DNA from: JADGGM01 sp025449955
Lineage (GTDB): Bacteria > Gemmatimonadota > Gemmatimonadetes > Gemmatimonadales > Gemmatimonadaceae
NCBI GenBank assembly: GCA_036554285.1
Contig: DATBNO010000068.1
Span: forward strand, 1-42,763
Direction of reading: 5' to 3'
Length of the DNA: 42,763 nucleotides
In this document: positions 9,731 to 18,792 of the stretch, piece by piece
Numbering within the stretch: position 1 is the stretch's first letter
Layout of the letters: each line of letters begins with the position of its first letter
Position numbers and translations under genes: made by a program
Notes under the pieces: generated by a model
What the model was told of the DNA's origin: nothing
The model's input: only the letters and a program-made list of their open reading frames with translations
Database searches by the model: none

Positions 9731-11509
9731 ATGAAGGACAGCATGGGCTCCAGGAAGCCCAAGTCTGGCGACGCGCCCGAGAATGCTTCGGAGACGTCCT
9801 CCCCTCATGCGCCGCGAGATGTCGCTGACGCCGCGCTGAAGTCTCCAACCCCCGACTTGGCCCTCTACCATCGGCTGGTGGAGAGCGTGCAGGACTACGC
9901 GATCTTCGCGCTCGACACGCGAGGCTACATCCAGAGTTGGAACTCGGGTGCGCAGCGGTTCAAGGGCTATACAGCAGCGGAGGCGATCGGCAAACACTTC
10001 TCGATCTTCTATCCGCGCGAGTTGGTGGCCGAGGGATTCCCCGAGTTCGAGCTCCGCACGGCCGCGAACACGGGCCGCTTCGAGGACGAGGGGTGGCGTC
10101 TTCGGAAAGACGGATCGCGTTTCTGGGCCAACGTAGTGATCACGGCCCTCCGCGACGCGACCGGCGAGCTGGTGGGTTTCGCCAAGGTGACGCGCGACCT
10201 GACGGAACGGCGTTATGCGGAAGAGGCCCTACGTATCAGCGAGCAGAACTTCCGTCTTCTCATCGAGGGTGTGCGCGACTACGCGATCTACATGCTCGAC
10301 CCCGCGGGACGTGTGGCAACATGGAACGCCGGCGCCGAGCGCATCAAAGGATATGTCGCGTCGGAAATCGTCGGCCAGTCGTTCGCCACGTTCTATCCGC
10401 CTGAGGACGTCGCATCCCGAGCACCCGAGCGTCACCTCGAGGTTGCGGCAGCGACAGGCCGCTATGAGGAAGAGGCGTGGCGGGTGCGGCGCGACGGCAC
10501 GCGCTTTTGGGCAAGCGTCTTGATTACGGCGTTGCGCGACACCTCAGGACATCTGATAGGCTTCACGAAAATAACGCGCGATCTCACCGAGCGGCGTGCG
10601 GCACAGGAGCGCGCGCTTGCCGACGCGCGGCGAGTGGCCGCGGAGGAGGCGAAGCTCGCGGAGGCGGCGGTGCGCGAGGACGAGTTGCGTCAGCTCGCGG
10701 CGAAGCTGCGGCGGCAGACCAGGCAGCTCGAGGCTCGCACACGCGACGCGAGCGAAGCGCAACAGCGCGCCGACAACGCCAACCGCGCGAAAACAGAATT
10801 CCTGGCGGCGATGTCGCATGAGCTCCGCACGCCGCTCAACGCGATCGGCGGCTATGCGGACTTGTTGGCCATGGGACTCTCGGGCCCGGTGACGTCGCAG
10901 CAAGCGGAGCAGCTCGGCCGCATCAAGCGCAGCCAGGAGCATCTGTTAGGCATCATCAACGACATTCTCAACTTCAGCCGCGTCGAGGCCGGCCAGCTGA
11001 CTTACGATTTCGCCACCGTTGCGGTCCACGACGTGATCGACGCCGTGGTTCGCATGCTTTCGCCGCAGGCGTCATCGAAGGGCGTGCGACTGGAAGCAAC
11101 GGGGTGTGCGGCGGATCTGTCGGTGTGGGCCGACCGTCTCAAGACGGAGCAGATCGTGCTCAACCTCGTGTCGAACGCCATCAAGTTCACGGGGAGCGGC
11201 GGATCGGTCGGCGTGCGCTGCGAGGCGTTCGACGCCGAGCGCGTGGCGCTGCAGGTGGCGGACACGGGCTGCGGGATTCCCGTCGACCAGCTCGAGGCGG
11301 TATTCGAGCCGTTCGTGCAAGTGGGCCGCACGCTCATCAGCGCGCCCGAGGGCGCTGGGTTAGGCCTGGCGATCAGCCGCGATTTGGCGCGGGCGATGAG
11401 GGGAGACATCGTGGCGGCGAGCACGGTGGATGTCGGCTCGACGTTCACGCTCACGCTTCCGGTTAGGCAGAGCGGAGCAGACGGGGAAGCGCGCCCTGGC
11501 GCGCGCTGA
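9731..11509 (+). CDS. Double-PAS sensor histidine kinase
   Basis: Predicted soluble sensor kinase of 592 aa without membrane segments. Two tandem PAS/PAC domains (about residues 45-165 and 172-290) are clearly duplicated: both carry YAI..LD, a W-N-x-GA.R.KGY core, FYP and a TRDLTERR end. A coiled coil (about 290-355) leads to HisKA with phospho-acceptor H363 in MSHELRTPLNA. The ATPase domain shows NLVSNAIKF, DTGCGIP and GLGLAIS. The last residues (GEARPGAR) and the stop come from palindromic repeat B. No response regulator is adjacent. The PAS ligand is unknown; the group often senses redox state, light or small molecules. Confidence 0.92.
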   Translation: MKDSMGSRKPKSGDAPENASETSSPHAPRDVADAALKSPTPDLALYHRLVESVQDYAIFALDTRGYIQSWNSGAQRFKGYTAAEAIGKHFSIFYPRELVAEGFPEFELRTAANTGRFEDEGWRLRKDGSRFWANVVITALRDATGELVGFAKVTRDLTERRYAEEALRISEQNFRLLIEGVRDYAIYMLDPAGRVATWNAGAERIKGYVASEIVGQSFATFYPPEDVASRAPERHLEVAAATGRYEEEAWRVRRDGTRFWASVLITALRDTSGHLIGFTKITRDLTERRAAQERALADARRVAAEEAKLAEAAVREDELRQLAAKLRRQTRQLEARTRDASEAQQRADNANRAKTEFLAAMSHELRTPLNAIGGYADLLAMGLSGPVTSQQAEQLGRIKRSQEHLLGIINDILNFSRVEAGQLTYDFATVAVHDVIDAVVRMLSPQASSKGVRLEATGCAADLSVWADRLKTEQIVLNLVSNAIKFTGSGGSVGVRCEAFDAERVALQVADTGCGIPVDQLEAVFEPFVQVGRTLISAPEGAGLGLAISRDLARAMRGDIVAASTVDVGSTFTLTLPVRQSGADGEARPGAR

Positions 11510-11747
11510 GGGAAGGCTTCGGGCGAGGGAAGCGGGAAGCGCTGCCGCTGGGGGAAACGGGAAGCCGCCTGAGGTGTGGAAGGACATGAGTTGTCTGTGG
11601 GTTGGAGTACCCGCGACACGCGCACACGCCACGGCTCTCAGGTCACACAGACAATCGATGTTGTTCCGCGCCCCAGGCGGCGTCGCCGCCGCTTCCCGTT
11701 TCCCCAAGCGCAGCGCTTCCCTCAGCGCGCGTCAGCGCGCGGTTCCC
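11484..11747. repeat. MITE-like palindromic element B (GGGAAGCGC family)
   Basis: About 264 bp with inverted arms at 11484-11574 and about 11674-11747, closely related to element A in arm sequence, order of GGGAAGCGC units and the inner CCTGAGG boundary. The centre also pairs: TTGTCTGTG near 11590 is the complement of CACAGACAA near 11650. It fills the space between two converging genes. It supplies the stop of the double-PAS kinase on the plus strand and of the NADP-binding oxidoreductase on the minus strand. Confidence 0.8.
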
Positions 11748-12391
11748 AATTCTTTCCGCCACTCCAACCGATACGCCAACGCGGGACCTCGCGTGCCCTC
11801 GTATGCGAGCTGTGCTTGGAGCAGCGTGAACGGTTCCGTATATCGCGCGATCCGGAGCGGACCCGCATCGACGGGTTCGAATCCGACGTCGCGAATCAGA
11901 TGCGCCACCACTTTCTTGGCGCGCGCGTCGTCGCCGCAATAGACCAGGCTCGGACGGGTCTTGTTTGCCCGAGCCTTGTAGACGCTGAACAAGACTTCGC
12001 TCGGCACCGTGCTGAATGCGGACACGACGCGCGCCTTCGGCACCTTCTTCGCCAGCCTCTCCGCGCCCGATGATGTGCGCCCGACGACGAGCTCGGTATC
12101 GTCCGCATTCATCGGAAGCGAGCAGCTCACGATGACCGTGCCACGCAGGTTGCCAGCTTTCTCGACGACATCGTTCACACGCGACCAATGCACGGCGAGG
12201 AGCACTGCGTCGGCGGAGCGCGCTGCGTCGGCCGGCGTACCGGTGCGTGCACCGTGGCCGGCGTCGCGAGCCAAGCGGTCGAGCTTGCCGTGATCGTGCG
12301 AGTAGCTGAACACGACGTCGTGACCGGCGCGGGCGAAGATCGTACCCAGCTTTCCGCCCATCAGGCCTGAACCGAGAATGCCGACGCGCAT
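11732..12391 (-). CDS. NADP-binding, F420-reductase-like oxidoreductase
   Basis: A 219-aa protein with an N-terminal Rossmann motif GILGSGLMG and the following AGHDVVFSYS segment. It matches the NADP oxidoreductase/F420-dependent superfamily, which transfers hydride between NADP and a second substrate or reduces ketimine-like groups. No gene for F420 biosynthesis is in the window, so F420 use is not established. The start at 12391 has GGAG upstream; the longer frame to 12652 is Arg/Cys-rich and rejected. The C-terminal residues GTAR and the stop lie inside repeat B. It is divergent from the VOC gene at 12606 across a 214-bp gap. Confidence 0.8.
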   Translation of the reverse strand: MRVGILGSGLMGGKLGTIFARAGHDVVFSYSHDHGKLDRLARDAGHGARTGTPADAARSADAVLLAVHWSRVNDVVEKAGNLRGTVIVSCSLPMNADDTELVVGRTSSGAERLAKKVPKARVVSAFSTVPSEVLFSVYKARANKTRPSLVYCGDDARAKKVVAHLIRDVGFEPVDAGPLRIARYTEPFTLLQAQLAYEGTRGPALAYRLEWRKELGTAR

Positions 12392-12605
12392 CCGATTCTC
12401 CGCGGCGTGTGTGTGATAGATGCGTGATCGCCGACGGCGGCGAACGATCGCATCGATTCTCTCGCATTGGTCCAAATCGACCAGGGCTGGGTACGCACTG
12501 CAAGAACGTTGCGCGTGTGCCAAGCGGCACCTCGCGGTTCCACATCCGTGCGCCCGTTCGTGGCCGGCGTGCGCAGAGGCACTCCCTGTGCAGCAGTCGC
12601 GCAGC

Positions 12606-13073
12606 ATGACTCGACGCCCCGACCGGTATCGCGACGCGATCGTGCCGCACATCTACATTGACGGCGCGGCGGCCGCGATCGCATTCTACGCCCGCGCCTT
12701 CGGCGCGGTGGAGTTGTTCCGGATCGCTTCGCCTAACGGACGGATCGTGCACGCCGAGGTGTCGATCGCCGGTTCCGTGGTGATGCTCGGCGACCCCGAC
12801 CACCACTTGTACGCCGAGCCCAGAGCGCTCGGCGCGTGCACCGCGGGCCTGCACATCTTCACGGATGACGATGCGGCGCTGGTGAAGCGCGCCGTGGAAG
12901 CCGGCTGCGACCTGATTCAGCCGCCGACCGCGATGTTCTATGGCGCGCGCTCATCGAGCGTGCGGGATCCGTTTGGACACGTGTGGGTGGTGCTGGCGTG
13001 GGTGGAGGACGTGGCTCCGGGCGAGATCGAGGAAAGGGCGAGAGCGTGGGAAGCGCGCGTTGGCGCGCGCTGA
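12606..13073 (+). CDS. VOC-superfamily protein (PhnB/glyoxalase-like)
   Basis: A 155-aa protein of the vicinal oxygen chelate fold, closest in style to the PhnB-like group. It shows VPHIYIDGAAAAIAFYARAFGA at the start, VMLGDP in the middle and SSVRDPFGHVW near the end, with two beta-alpha-beta-beta-beta halves. These proteins act as dimers; members include dioxygenases, isomerases and antibiotic-binding proteins, and the substrate here is unknown. ATG 12606 is chosen because the family starts there. The final residues (WEARVGAR) and the stop are read from palindromic repeat C. It may form a short unit with the following padR 2, but a promoter-like gap separates them. Confidence 0.85.
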   Translation: MTRRPDRYRDAIVPHIYIDGAAAAIAFYARAFGAVELFRIASPNGRIVHAEVSIAGSVVMLGDPDHHLYAEPRALGACTAGLHIFTDDDAALVKRAVEAGCDLIQPPTAMFYGARSSSVRDPFGHVWVVLAWVEDVAPGEIEERARAWEARVGAR

Positions 13074-13102
13074 GGGAAGCGCGTCAGCGCGCGCTTCCCT
13101 CG
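13047..13102. repeat. Short palindromic element C (GGGAAGCGC family)
   Basis: A 56-bp self-complementary copy whose ends GGGAAGCGCGC and GCGCGCGCTTCCC pair over a GC-rich interior. It begins inside the 3' end of the VOC gene, provides its TGA, and ends just before the padR 2 control region. A transcript would form a strong hairpin, so it could act as a terminator for the VOC gene. Confidence 0.75.
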
Positions 13103-13104
13103 TT

Positions 13105-13164
13105 TATCGATTGGTCTTGACAAACGCGCGTCAATCTCCGATCCTTCCCATCGTCTATCGATAG
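13105..13164 (+). promoter_or_regulatory. padR 2 control region with TATCGAT sites
   Basis: Two TATCGAT boxes (13105-13111 and within the perfect palindrome CTATCGATAG at 13155-13164) flank a TTGACA hexamer at 13117-13122 and a TTGAC/GTCAA inverted repeat. The second box touches the ribosome site AGGA and lies 12 bases before the padR 2 ATG. An autoregulatory operator is likely; the exact promoter is unclear because no good -10 lies 16-18 bases after TTGACA. Confidence 0.5.
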
Positions 13165-13176
13165 GAACGCCCCGCC

Positions 13177-13506
13177 ATGAAAACGGCCGCCGAGCTGCTG
13201 CCGGGCACGTTGGATCTCATCGTGCTGCGCACGCTCGTGCGCGGGCCCATGCACGGATACGGGATCGCCCAACGCGTCAAGGAGATCTCGAAGGATGTGT
13301 TGCACGTTGGGGAGAGCTCGCTCTACCCTGCCCTGCAGCGCCTCTTGCTCGACGGGTACGTGAAAGCGGAGTGGGGCGCGTCGGAGAACAATCGTCGGGC
13401 GCGGTTCTACACGCTCACGGCGGCGGGACGGCGGCAGCTCGCCAGCGAGCGCGAGGAATTCGAGCGCATCGTCGGCGCGATTCACGCGGTGCTGCGGTTC
13501 GCCTGA
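13177..13506 (+). CDS. PadR-family transcriptional regulator 2
   Basis: Short PadR repressor of 109 aa. It has LLPGTLDLIVLRTL, GPMHGYGIAQRV, SSLYPALQRLLLDGYV and the YTLTAAGRRQL block, the same order as the two other PadR proteins in this window. The start ATG 13177 has AGGA about ten bases upstream. The stop is seven bases before the ADOP permease 2 start, so the two genes form an operon. The ligand and inducing signal are unknown. Confidence 0.92.
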   Translation: MKTAAELLPGTLDLIVLRTLVRGPMHGYGIAQRVKEISKDVLHVGESSLYPALQRLLLDGYVKAEWGASENNRRARFYTLTAAGRRQLASEREEFERIVGAIHAVLRFA

Positions 13507-13513
13507 GGTCGCC

Positions 13514-16195
13514 ATGCGCCTCCTTCGACGCATCGCTCATTGGGCCCGGGCGCGGGTGCACCGCGACGACTTGGAGGGCGAGCTCGCCTTTCACCGCGAG
13601 ATGGTCGAGCGCGACCTCATCGCGCGCGGGATGTCGCCTCACGCTGCGCGCCTCGCGGCGCGCCGCGCCATGGGCAACGAGACCGTGAGCCGCGAAGACG
13701 CGCGATCGGTGTGGGTCTGGTGGTGGCTCGACGCGCTCCGGCAGGACGCCGCGTACACCGTGCGCAGCCTCCGCGCGAGCCCCGGCTTCACCCTCGCCGT
13801 TGTCCTCACCCTTGCGTTAGGACTCGGCGCCAACGCGGCAATGTTCGCGGTGGTCGACCGGGTGCTCTTCCGCGCGCCGCCCCATCTCATCGACCCGGAC
13901 GCGACGCACCGCGTTTATCTCTATCGCACTTCCGAGGGCATCGAGGCCGAGCGGAGCGGGCAGTACGCGCGCTACGCCGATCTGGCGAGATGGACGTCGT
14001 CGTTCTCGCAGGTCGCCGCCGTGCGCGAGCAGCAGCTGCCCGTCGGGACGGGCGACGCGACGCGTGAACTGCCCATTGGCATCGTCACCGCGAGCCTGTT
14101 CGGCTTCTTCGACGCGCCGCCGGCGTTAGGCCGCTATTTCAGCGCCGCCCAAGACACGCCGCCCGCCGGCGCCTCTGTCGCCGTGCTGAGCGATGCGGCG
14201 TGGAAGGCGCAGTACGGCGGCCGCCGCGATGTGATCGGATCGACCATCGTCATCGGCGCCTCCCGGTACACGATCATCGGGGTCGCGCCGGCCGGGTTCG
14301 TGGGACTCTGGCCCGAGCGCCCGCCCGCGGCTTTCATCCCGATGAGTGCGTACGGCCCAACGACGGGCACGAATCTTTGGTGGTCGTCGTACGGTCACGC
14401 CATCGGACTCTCGATGATAGTGCGCGTGAAACCGGGCGTGAGCACGGCCGCGGCGACGGCTGATCTGACGACGGCGCTCCGACGCAGCTATCAGAACCAG
14501 ATCGACGTCGAGCTGCCGCACGCCGGATTGACCCTGGGGTCGCTGCGACCGCGCGCCGTGGTCGCGTCCATTCTGAGCGAGCGCGGGCCCGAGGCCTCGA
14601 GTTTCGCGCGCGTGGCGTTGTGGCTCTCGGGCGTCGCCCTCATCGTGTTGTTCATCGCGTGCGCCAACGTCGCCAACCTGCTGCTCGCGCGCACGCTCGA
14701 GCGGCGGCGCGAGATCGCGGTGCGCCTTGCGTTAGGCGTTGGGCGCGCCCGGCTGACGGGCCAGTTGATTCTCGAGGGCGTCGCGCTCGCGGCGCTCGGC
14801 GGCGTGGCCGGGGTGTTGAGCGCCGCCGGGACGAGCTCGGCCATGCAGCGGTTGTTCTTGCCGGGAGACGTGGCGCCGCGCGTCCTCACCGATCCGCGCA
14901 CCGCCCTGTTCGCGCTCGGCATCACGCTCGCGGTTGGCGTCGCCGCCGGCATCGGGCCCGCGCTCTCCGTTGGGCATCAGAATTTGACCGCCGACCTCAA
15001 GGCCGGCGCGCGGGAGGGTACGTACCAGCACTCGCGGCTGCGCGGCATGCTGCTCCTCGTGCAGGCCGCGCTGTCGGTCGTGCTGCTGATCGGCGCGGGA
15101 CTCTTCGTGCGCAGCCTGCGCCACGTGCAGCAGGTCCCGTTGGGCTTCGACGCGAAGCCCGTGCTGGTCGTGGACCTCGACATGCGCGGCGTGGCGCTCG
15201 ACAGCGCGCATCTGGTGGCGCTGCACCAGCGCTTGCTCGCCGCTGCGTTAGGCACGCCCGGCGTCGAGCACGCCACGCTCATGAAGACCGTGCCCTTCGA
15301 GGGGATCATGTCGTGGCCGCTGTTCGTGGCCGGCATCGATTCGGTCGACCGGCTTGGCGAGTTCGACTTGAACGCCGTGTCGCCCGACTATTTCGCGACG
15401 ATCGGAACGCGCATTCTCCGCGGCCGAGGCGTCGAGCCATCCGACGGGCCGCATGCCGCGCCCGTGATGGTGGTCGGCGCCGCGATGGCGCGCGCGCTCT
15501 GGCCCAACGAGAATCCCATCGGCCGGTGCGTTCGCATCTGGTCGGTGACTGCGCCGTGCACCACCGTGGTCGGCGAAGCGGAGGATGTCCGCACGCACAG
15601 CCTGGGCGACGAGACGGGATACTACTACTACTATCTGCCGGTCGCGCAGACGGCACCCGACTACATCGGGCTCTTCGTGCGTGCGCGCGACGCACAGCGG
15701 ACGATCGGCGCGATCGAGCGCCGCCTCCAGGCCCAGATGCCCGGGCCGTCGTACGTCACCGTGCGGCCCTTGTTGGACGTCGTGAGCGACCAGATGCGCG
15801 CCTGGACCGTCGGCGCCGACGCGTTCACTGCGTTAGGCGGCTTAGCGTTAGGCATGGCGGCGCTGGGCCTGTACAGCGTGATTGCGTACGGCGTGGCGCA
15901 GCGCCGCCACGAGCTGGGCGTGCGCGTCGCGCTCGGCGCGCAGACGGCCGACATCGCGCGCCTCGTCGTCGGCGAGAGCGTGCGTTTCGCCGGCACCGGA
16001 CTCGGCATCGGCGCGTGCGTCAGCGTGGCCGCCACGCATTGGCTCGCGCCGCTCCTGTTCCACGAATCACCGCGCGATCCCGTCGTGTTTGGCGTCGCGG
16101 GCCTCGTCTTGATCGCGGCGGCCATCGCGGCAAGCTGGATCCCTGCGCGACGCGCCGCGCGCGTGGACCCGACGAGCGCGATTAGAAGCGGCTGA
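13514..16195 (+). CDS. ADOP-family ABC transporter permease 2
   Basis: An 893-aa permease with the ADOP layout: N-terminal cytoplasmic helices (DLEGELAFHREM), SPGFTLAVVLTLALGLG as first membrane helix, MacB-type periplasmic domain, three helices around residue 370-480, then a second periplasmic domain and C-terminal FtsX helices, ending in PARRAARVDPTSAIRSG. The sequence is clearly related to ADOP 1 over its whole length (for example the KAGAREGTYQ block in both). It follows padR 2 and converges on the ankyrin gene, with repeat D starting four bases after its stop. No ATPase partner is nearby. Confidence 0.92.
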   Translation: MRLLRRIAHWARARVHRDDLEGELAFHREMVERDLIARGMSPHAARLAARRAMGNETVSREDARSVWVWWWLDALRQDAAYTVRSLRASPGFTLAVVLTLALGLGANAAMFAVVDRVLFRAPPHLIDPDATHRVYLYRTSEGIEAERSGQYARYADLARWTSSFSQVAAVREQQLPVGTGDATRELPIGIVTASLFGFFDAPPALGRYFSAAQDTPPAGASVAVLSDAAWKAQYGGRRDVIGSTIVIGASRYTIIGVAPAGFVGLWPERPPAAFIPMSAYGPTTGTNLWWSSYGHAIGLSMIVRVKPGVSTAAATADLTTALRRSYQNQIDVELPHAGLTLGSLRPRAVVASILSERGPEASSFARVALWLSGVALIVLFIACANVANLLLARTLERRREIAVRLALGVGRARLTGQLILEGVALAALGGVAGVLSAAGTSSAMQRLFLPGDVAPRVLTDPRTALFALGITLAVGVAAGIGPALSVGHQNLTADLKAGAREGTYQHSRLRGMLLLVQAALSVVLLIGAGLFVRSLRHVQQVPLGFDAKPVLVVDLDMRGVALDSAHLVALHQRLLAAALGTPGVEHATLMKTVPFEGIMSWPLFVAGIDSVDRLGEFDLNAVSPDYFATIGTRILRGRGVEPSDGPHAAPVMVVGAAMARALWPNENPIGRCVRIWSVTAPCTTVVGEAEDVRTHSLGDETGYYYYYLPVAQTAPDYIGLFVRARDAQRTIGAIERRLQAQMPGPSYVTVRPLLDVVSDQMRAWTVGADAFTALGGLALGMAALGLYSVIAYGVAQRRHELGVRVALGAQTADIARLVVGESVRFAGTGLGIGACVSVAATHWLAPLLFHESPRDPVVFGVAGLVLIAAAIAASWIPARRAARVDPTSAIRSG

Positions 16196-16199
16196 GGCG

Positions 16200-16292
16200 A
16201 GGGAAGCGCGCTGAGAAGTGGGAAGCGCTGCGCTTCCCCCAGCGCAGCGCTTCCCTCTTCTCAGCGCTTCCCTCTTCTCAGCGCGCTTCCCT
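16200..16292. repeat. Nested palindromic element D (GGGAAGCGC family)
   Basis: A perfect 19-bp inverted repeat forms the outer arms (16200-16218 and 16274-16292). Inside it a second palindrome pairs GGGAAGCGCTGCG with CGCAGCGCTTCCC, starting at 16220. It lies between the converging stops of ADOP permease 2 and the ankyrin gene and encodes the last ten residues of the latter. A bidirectional terminator role is plausible. Confidence 0.8.
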
Positions 16293-17865
16293 TGCGGTTC
16301 GCTGCCCGACTCCACTCTCCGATGATGTCCACGATTTCTTCCGACGGCTCCGCGCCCGGATCCCACTCGGTCGGCGAGCCCGCGTCGAGCAGCAACCGGG
16401 CGGCCGCCGCGAAATCGTGTCCGTTGCTGCCGTGCGAGCGCTGACCATCTGCTGCCCACACGAGCGGCGTCCCGTGAAACTCGGAGTCGCGCGCCGCCAC
16501 CGACGCTCCGTGGGCGAGCAACACGCGGATGGCGTCCGGCTGCCCGCTCATCGCCGCCGCATGCAATCCTGTCTTGCCCATCTCCGCATCGGCGTGGTTC
16601 GGATCGAACCCGCATGCCAGCATCGTCTCGAGCACCCGCGCGTCGCCGTGCTCGGCGGCACGATAAAACGCGGCGTAGTGCTCGGCGGTGATTCCATCGC
16701 GCAGCGCGGGGTTCGCGGCGAGCATGCCCATTGCGACTGTGCGATCGCCGCGGCTGCAGGCTGCGACGAAGCGATCGGTTTCCGAGAGCTCGCCGGCGCC
16801 ACCGTTCGCAGCGAGCAACGTGGCCACAGGCTCGTTGCCGGCGGTGGCGGCCACGGCGTAGGGCGTGCGTCCATCGCCGCGGCGCCGGGTCGGATCCGCG
16901 CCGAGTCGCAGGAGATCGGCCGCCAACTCGGCGCGGCCGCGCCGCGCCACCACGTGCAGCGGCGTCTCTCCGTTAGGCACGAACGCGGCGTCCGGGTCGG
17001 CGCCATGGTCGAGCAGCCAGCGCGCGCCGACCGGCGCGTCGGACCAGTGGAGGATGGCGTACAGCGTGGGCGCGCCGTCAGTCGCCCACGGCTGGTTGAC
17101 GTCGGCGCCGTGTGCGCGCAAGAGATCGAGCGCCGCGACATCGCCGCCGCTCGCCGCGATGGCCAGCGTGACGCCGTCGTTCGGGTCGGCCCCCGCCTCG
17201 AGCAGCGCCTCGGCCAACGGCAACAGGTGCGCGACACACACGGCGCTCCACAACACGGGGCGATGGACGCCGTGGTGCAGCCAGGGGAACTGCGTGTTCG
17301 GGTCGGCGCCTAACGCAAGCAGCGCGCGCGCGACGGCGACCAGGCCCGGCGCGCGCGCCGGTGGCCCGAAGCCTAACGCCGTATGGCACACGTAGAGCAG
17401 GGGCGGCCAGTCGCGCGGCCCGCCCGATTCCGTGGCCCACGCGGGATGCTCCGCCAGCCGCGCGGTCACCGCGTCGAGGTCGCCCATGAGCAGCGCGGTG
17501 TGAAAGTTGGCGTGCGCGATCGCCGGGAACAGGGCAAGCAGTCGCGCGGCGCGCTCCGCGCGCACCTCGGTGGCCGCCTCGATGAACTGCGTCACGGCCG
17601 TGCCTAACTCCAACGTCAGCTCCTCCACGCGTGCGACCAGCGCCGTCCACGATGGGATGCCGTGTTCGCGCGCGATGACCGACTGCGCATCGTGGAGTGC
17701 CGCCGACGCCGCGAGCGCGTCGTCGTCCCGGTGATGGGCGAATGCGGGGAGTGTGCGGAGCCGCGCGAGCGCGGCGGCGTCACGGGCTTTGGCGGCGCGC
17801 AGCAGGTCCTTCGCTTGGCGCTTGAGCTGCTCGAGATTCGGGCGCTCGGGTAACTGCGGGGTCAT
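16261..17865 (-). CDS. Ankyrin-repeat protein
   Basis: A 534-aa protein with an N-terminal helical region (LEQLKRQAKDLLRAAKARDA and SVIAREHGIPSWTALVARVE, residues 10-95) and then at least seven ankyrin repeats. The repeat units are seen in LLALGADPNTQ, LLEAGADPNDG, LLRAHGADVNQ, LLDHGADPDAA, LLRLGADPTRR, MLACGFDPNHA and LLAHGASVAARD. Ankyrin repeats bind other proteins; no partner or enzyme domain is visible. No signal peptide is seen, so it is probably cytoplasmic. ATG 17865 has GGAGGAT close upstream, preferred over the frame to 17910. The tail KGSALRRGKR is read from repeat D and is unlikely to be part of the fold. Confidence 0.88.
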   Translation of the reverse strand: MTPQLPERPNLEQLKRQAKDLLRAAKARDAAALARLRTLPAFAHHRDDDALAASAALHDAQSVIAREHGIPSWTALVARVEELTLELGTAVTQFIEAATEVRAERAARLLALFPAIAHANFHTALLMGDLDAVTARLAEHPAWATESGGPRDWPPLLYVCHTALGFGPPARAPGLVAVARALLALGADPNTQFPWLHHGVHRPVLWSAVCVAHLLPLAEALLEAGADPNDGVTLAIAASGGDVAALDLLRAHGADVNQPWATDGAPTLYAILHWSDAPVGARWLLDHGADPDAAFVPNGETPLHVVARRGRAELAADLLRLGADPTRRRGDGRTPYAVAATAGNEPVATLLAANGGAGELSETDRFVAACSRGDRTVAMGMLAANPALRDGITAEHYAAFYRAAEHGDARVLETMLACGFDPNHADAEMGKTGLHAAAMSGQPDAIRVLLAHGASVAARDSEFHGTPLVWAADGQRSHGSNGHDFAAAARLLLDAGSPTEWDPGAEPSEEIVDIIGEWSRAANRKGSALRRGKR

Positions 17866-18090
17866 ACATCCTCCATGCCGATAGCCGGCGGTCCGCAAGC
17901 TGGCCAGCACGGAGTTGACGTGCAGTCACCGTGTTAGGAGGAGTGGACTCAGTCCTTCGCGCGGACCCGCGGGCGCCTCCAGGCGCACGCCGTAATACTC
18001 GGCGTTGCGGGTGGCGTCGTCAAGGCCGCCCAAGCGCGAGGCACCCAGGCGCACCGAGCCTGGACCGCACCGGTTGCGCACGGACGCGAT
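17866..18090. other. Intergenic region without recognised features
   Basis: This 225-bp gap lies upstream of the ankyrin gene and downstream of the aquaporin gene, both on the minus strand. It should hold the ankyrin promoter and the end of the arsenic operon. I see no strong hairpin, no tRNA and no credible small gene. Confidence 0.4.
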
Positions 18091-18792
18091 TCACAGCGAG
18101 CCCTCCGTTCCCATGATCGTGCCCGAAGGGACCGACGGCGCGGATGCACCGCGTAGGACGTCATATGCACGCATTGCGACGACCATGCCTAACACGGGCG
18201 CCGCCCAATACAACCAGTGCGACGCCCACACGCCGCCGATCGCGGCCGGACCGAGCGTGCGAGCCGGATTGAAGCTCCCGCCAGTGAGAGGCCCGGTGAC
18301 CAAGGCGCCGGCAAAGACGGTGGCACCGATCGCGAACGGCGCGACGGCCGCCGGCGTCCGGGCATCCGTAGCGACAGCCATGATCACGAGGCCGAGGATC
18401 GCCGTGTAGCCGCCTTCGACGACGAATGCGCGCGCCGTCGAGACCGCCGGCACCGTCGCGCCGAAATTGCCAACCGGGCCGAGGATCCAGACGAGAATCG
18501 CGGACGCAGCGATGGCGCCAGCGCACTGCGCGACGATGTATGGCAACACATCGCGCGTCGGGAAGCGGCGTATAGACCAGAATCCGATCGTCACGGCTGG
18601 ATTGATGTGAGCGCCGGACAGATGACCGAATGACGCTACGCAAAGTGCGACCACCACACCGAATGCGAGCGCGATCCCGGTCTGGCCGAAGGCATGCGTG
18701 GCTGCCGCGACCATCACGGCGCCCGGTCCGATCGCGACCAGCATGAACGTGCCGATGAGCTCCGCTGCATACCGCTTCATCGAGCTCGTCAT
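18091..18792 (-). CDS. Aquaporin/glycerol facilitator-family channel in ars operon
   Basis: MIP-family channel of 233 aa with six membrane helices and both half-helix signatures: SGAHINPAVT (about residues 59-68) and GGSFNPARTLGPA (about 171-183). Both Asn-Pro-Ala motifs are intact. Its ATG overlaps the metallophosphoesterase stop (ATGA), so it is translationally coupled as the last gene of the arsenic operon. Aquaporins in ars operons (AqpS of Sinorhizobium) are known to pass arsenite or methylated arsenic species. The Asn-Pro-Ala-Arg motif is the general aquaporin form, so water or neutral-solute transport is the fallback. The arsenic role is inferred from context. Confidence 0.88.
   Translation of the reverse strand: MTSSMKRYAAELIGTFMLVAIGPGAVMVAAATHAFGQTGIALAFGVVVALCVASFGHLSGAHINPAVTIGFWSIRRFPTRDVLPYIVAQCAGAIAASAILVWILGPVGNFGATVPAVSTARAFVVEGGYTAILGLVIMAVATDARTPAAVAPFAIGATVFAGALVTGPLTGGSFNPARTLGPAAIGGVWASHWLYWAAPVLGMVVAMRAYDVLRGASAPSVPSGTIMGTEGSL

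Noticed and set aside
11643..12854. A 403-codon minus-strand frame over the oxidoreductase and VOC genes
   Set aside because: It crosses two well-supported genes in a different frame, reads through repeat B and has no domain.
13117..13145. Complete sigma-70 promoter for padR 2 using TTGACA
   Set aside because: No acceptable -10 hexamer lies 16-18 bases downstream; only the -35-like box and operator symmetry are supported.
14620..16185. A 521-codon plus-strand frame inside ADOP permease 2
   Set aside because: Arg/Ala-rich shadow of the permease gene without a recognisable motif.
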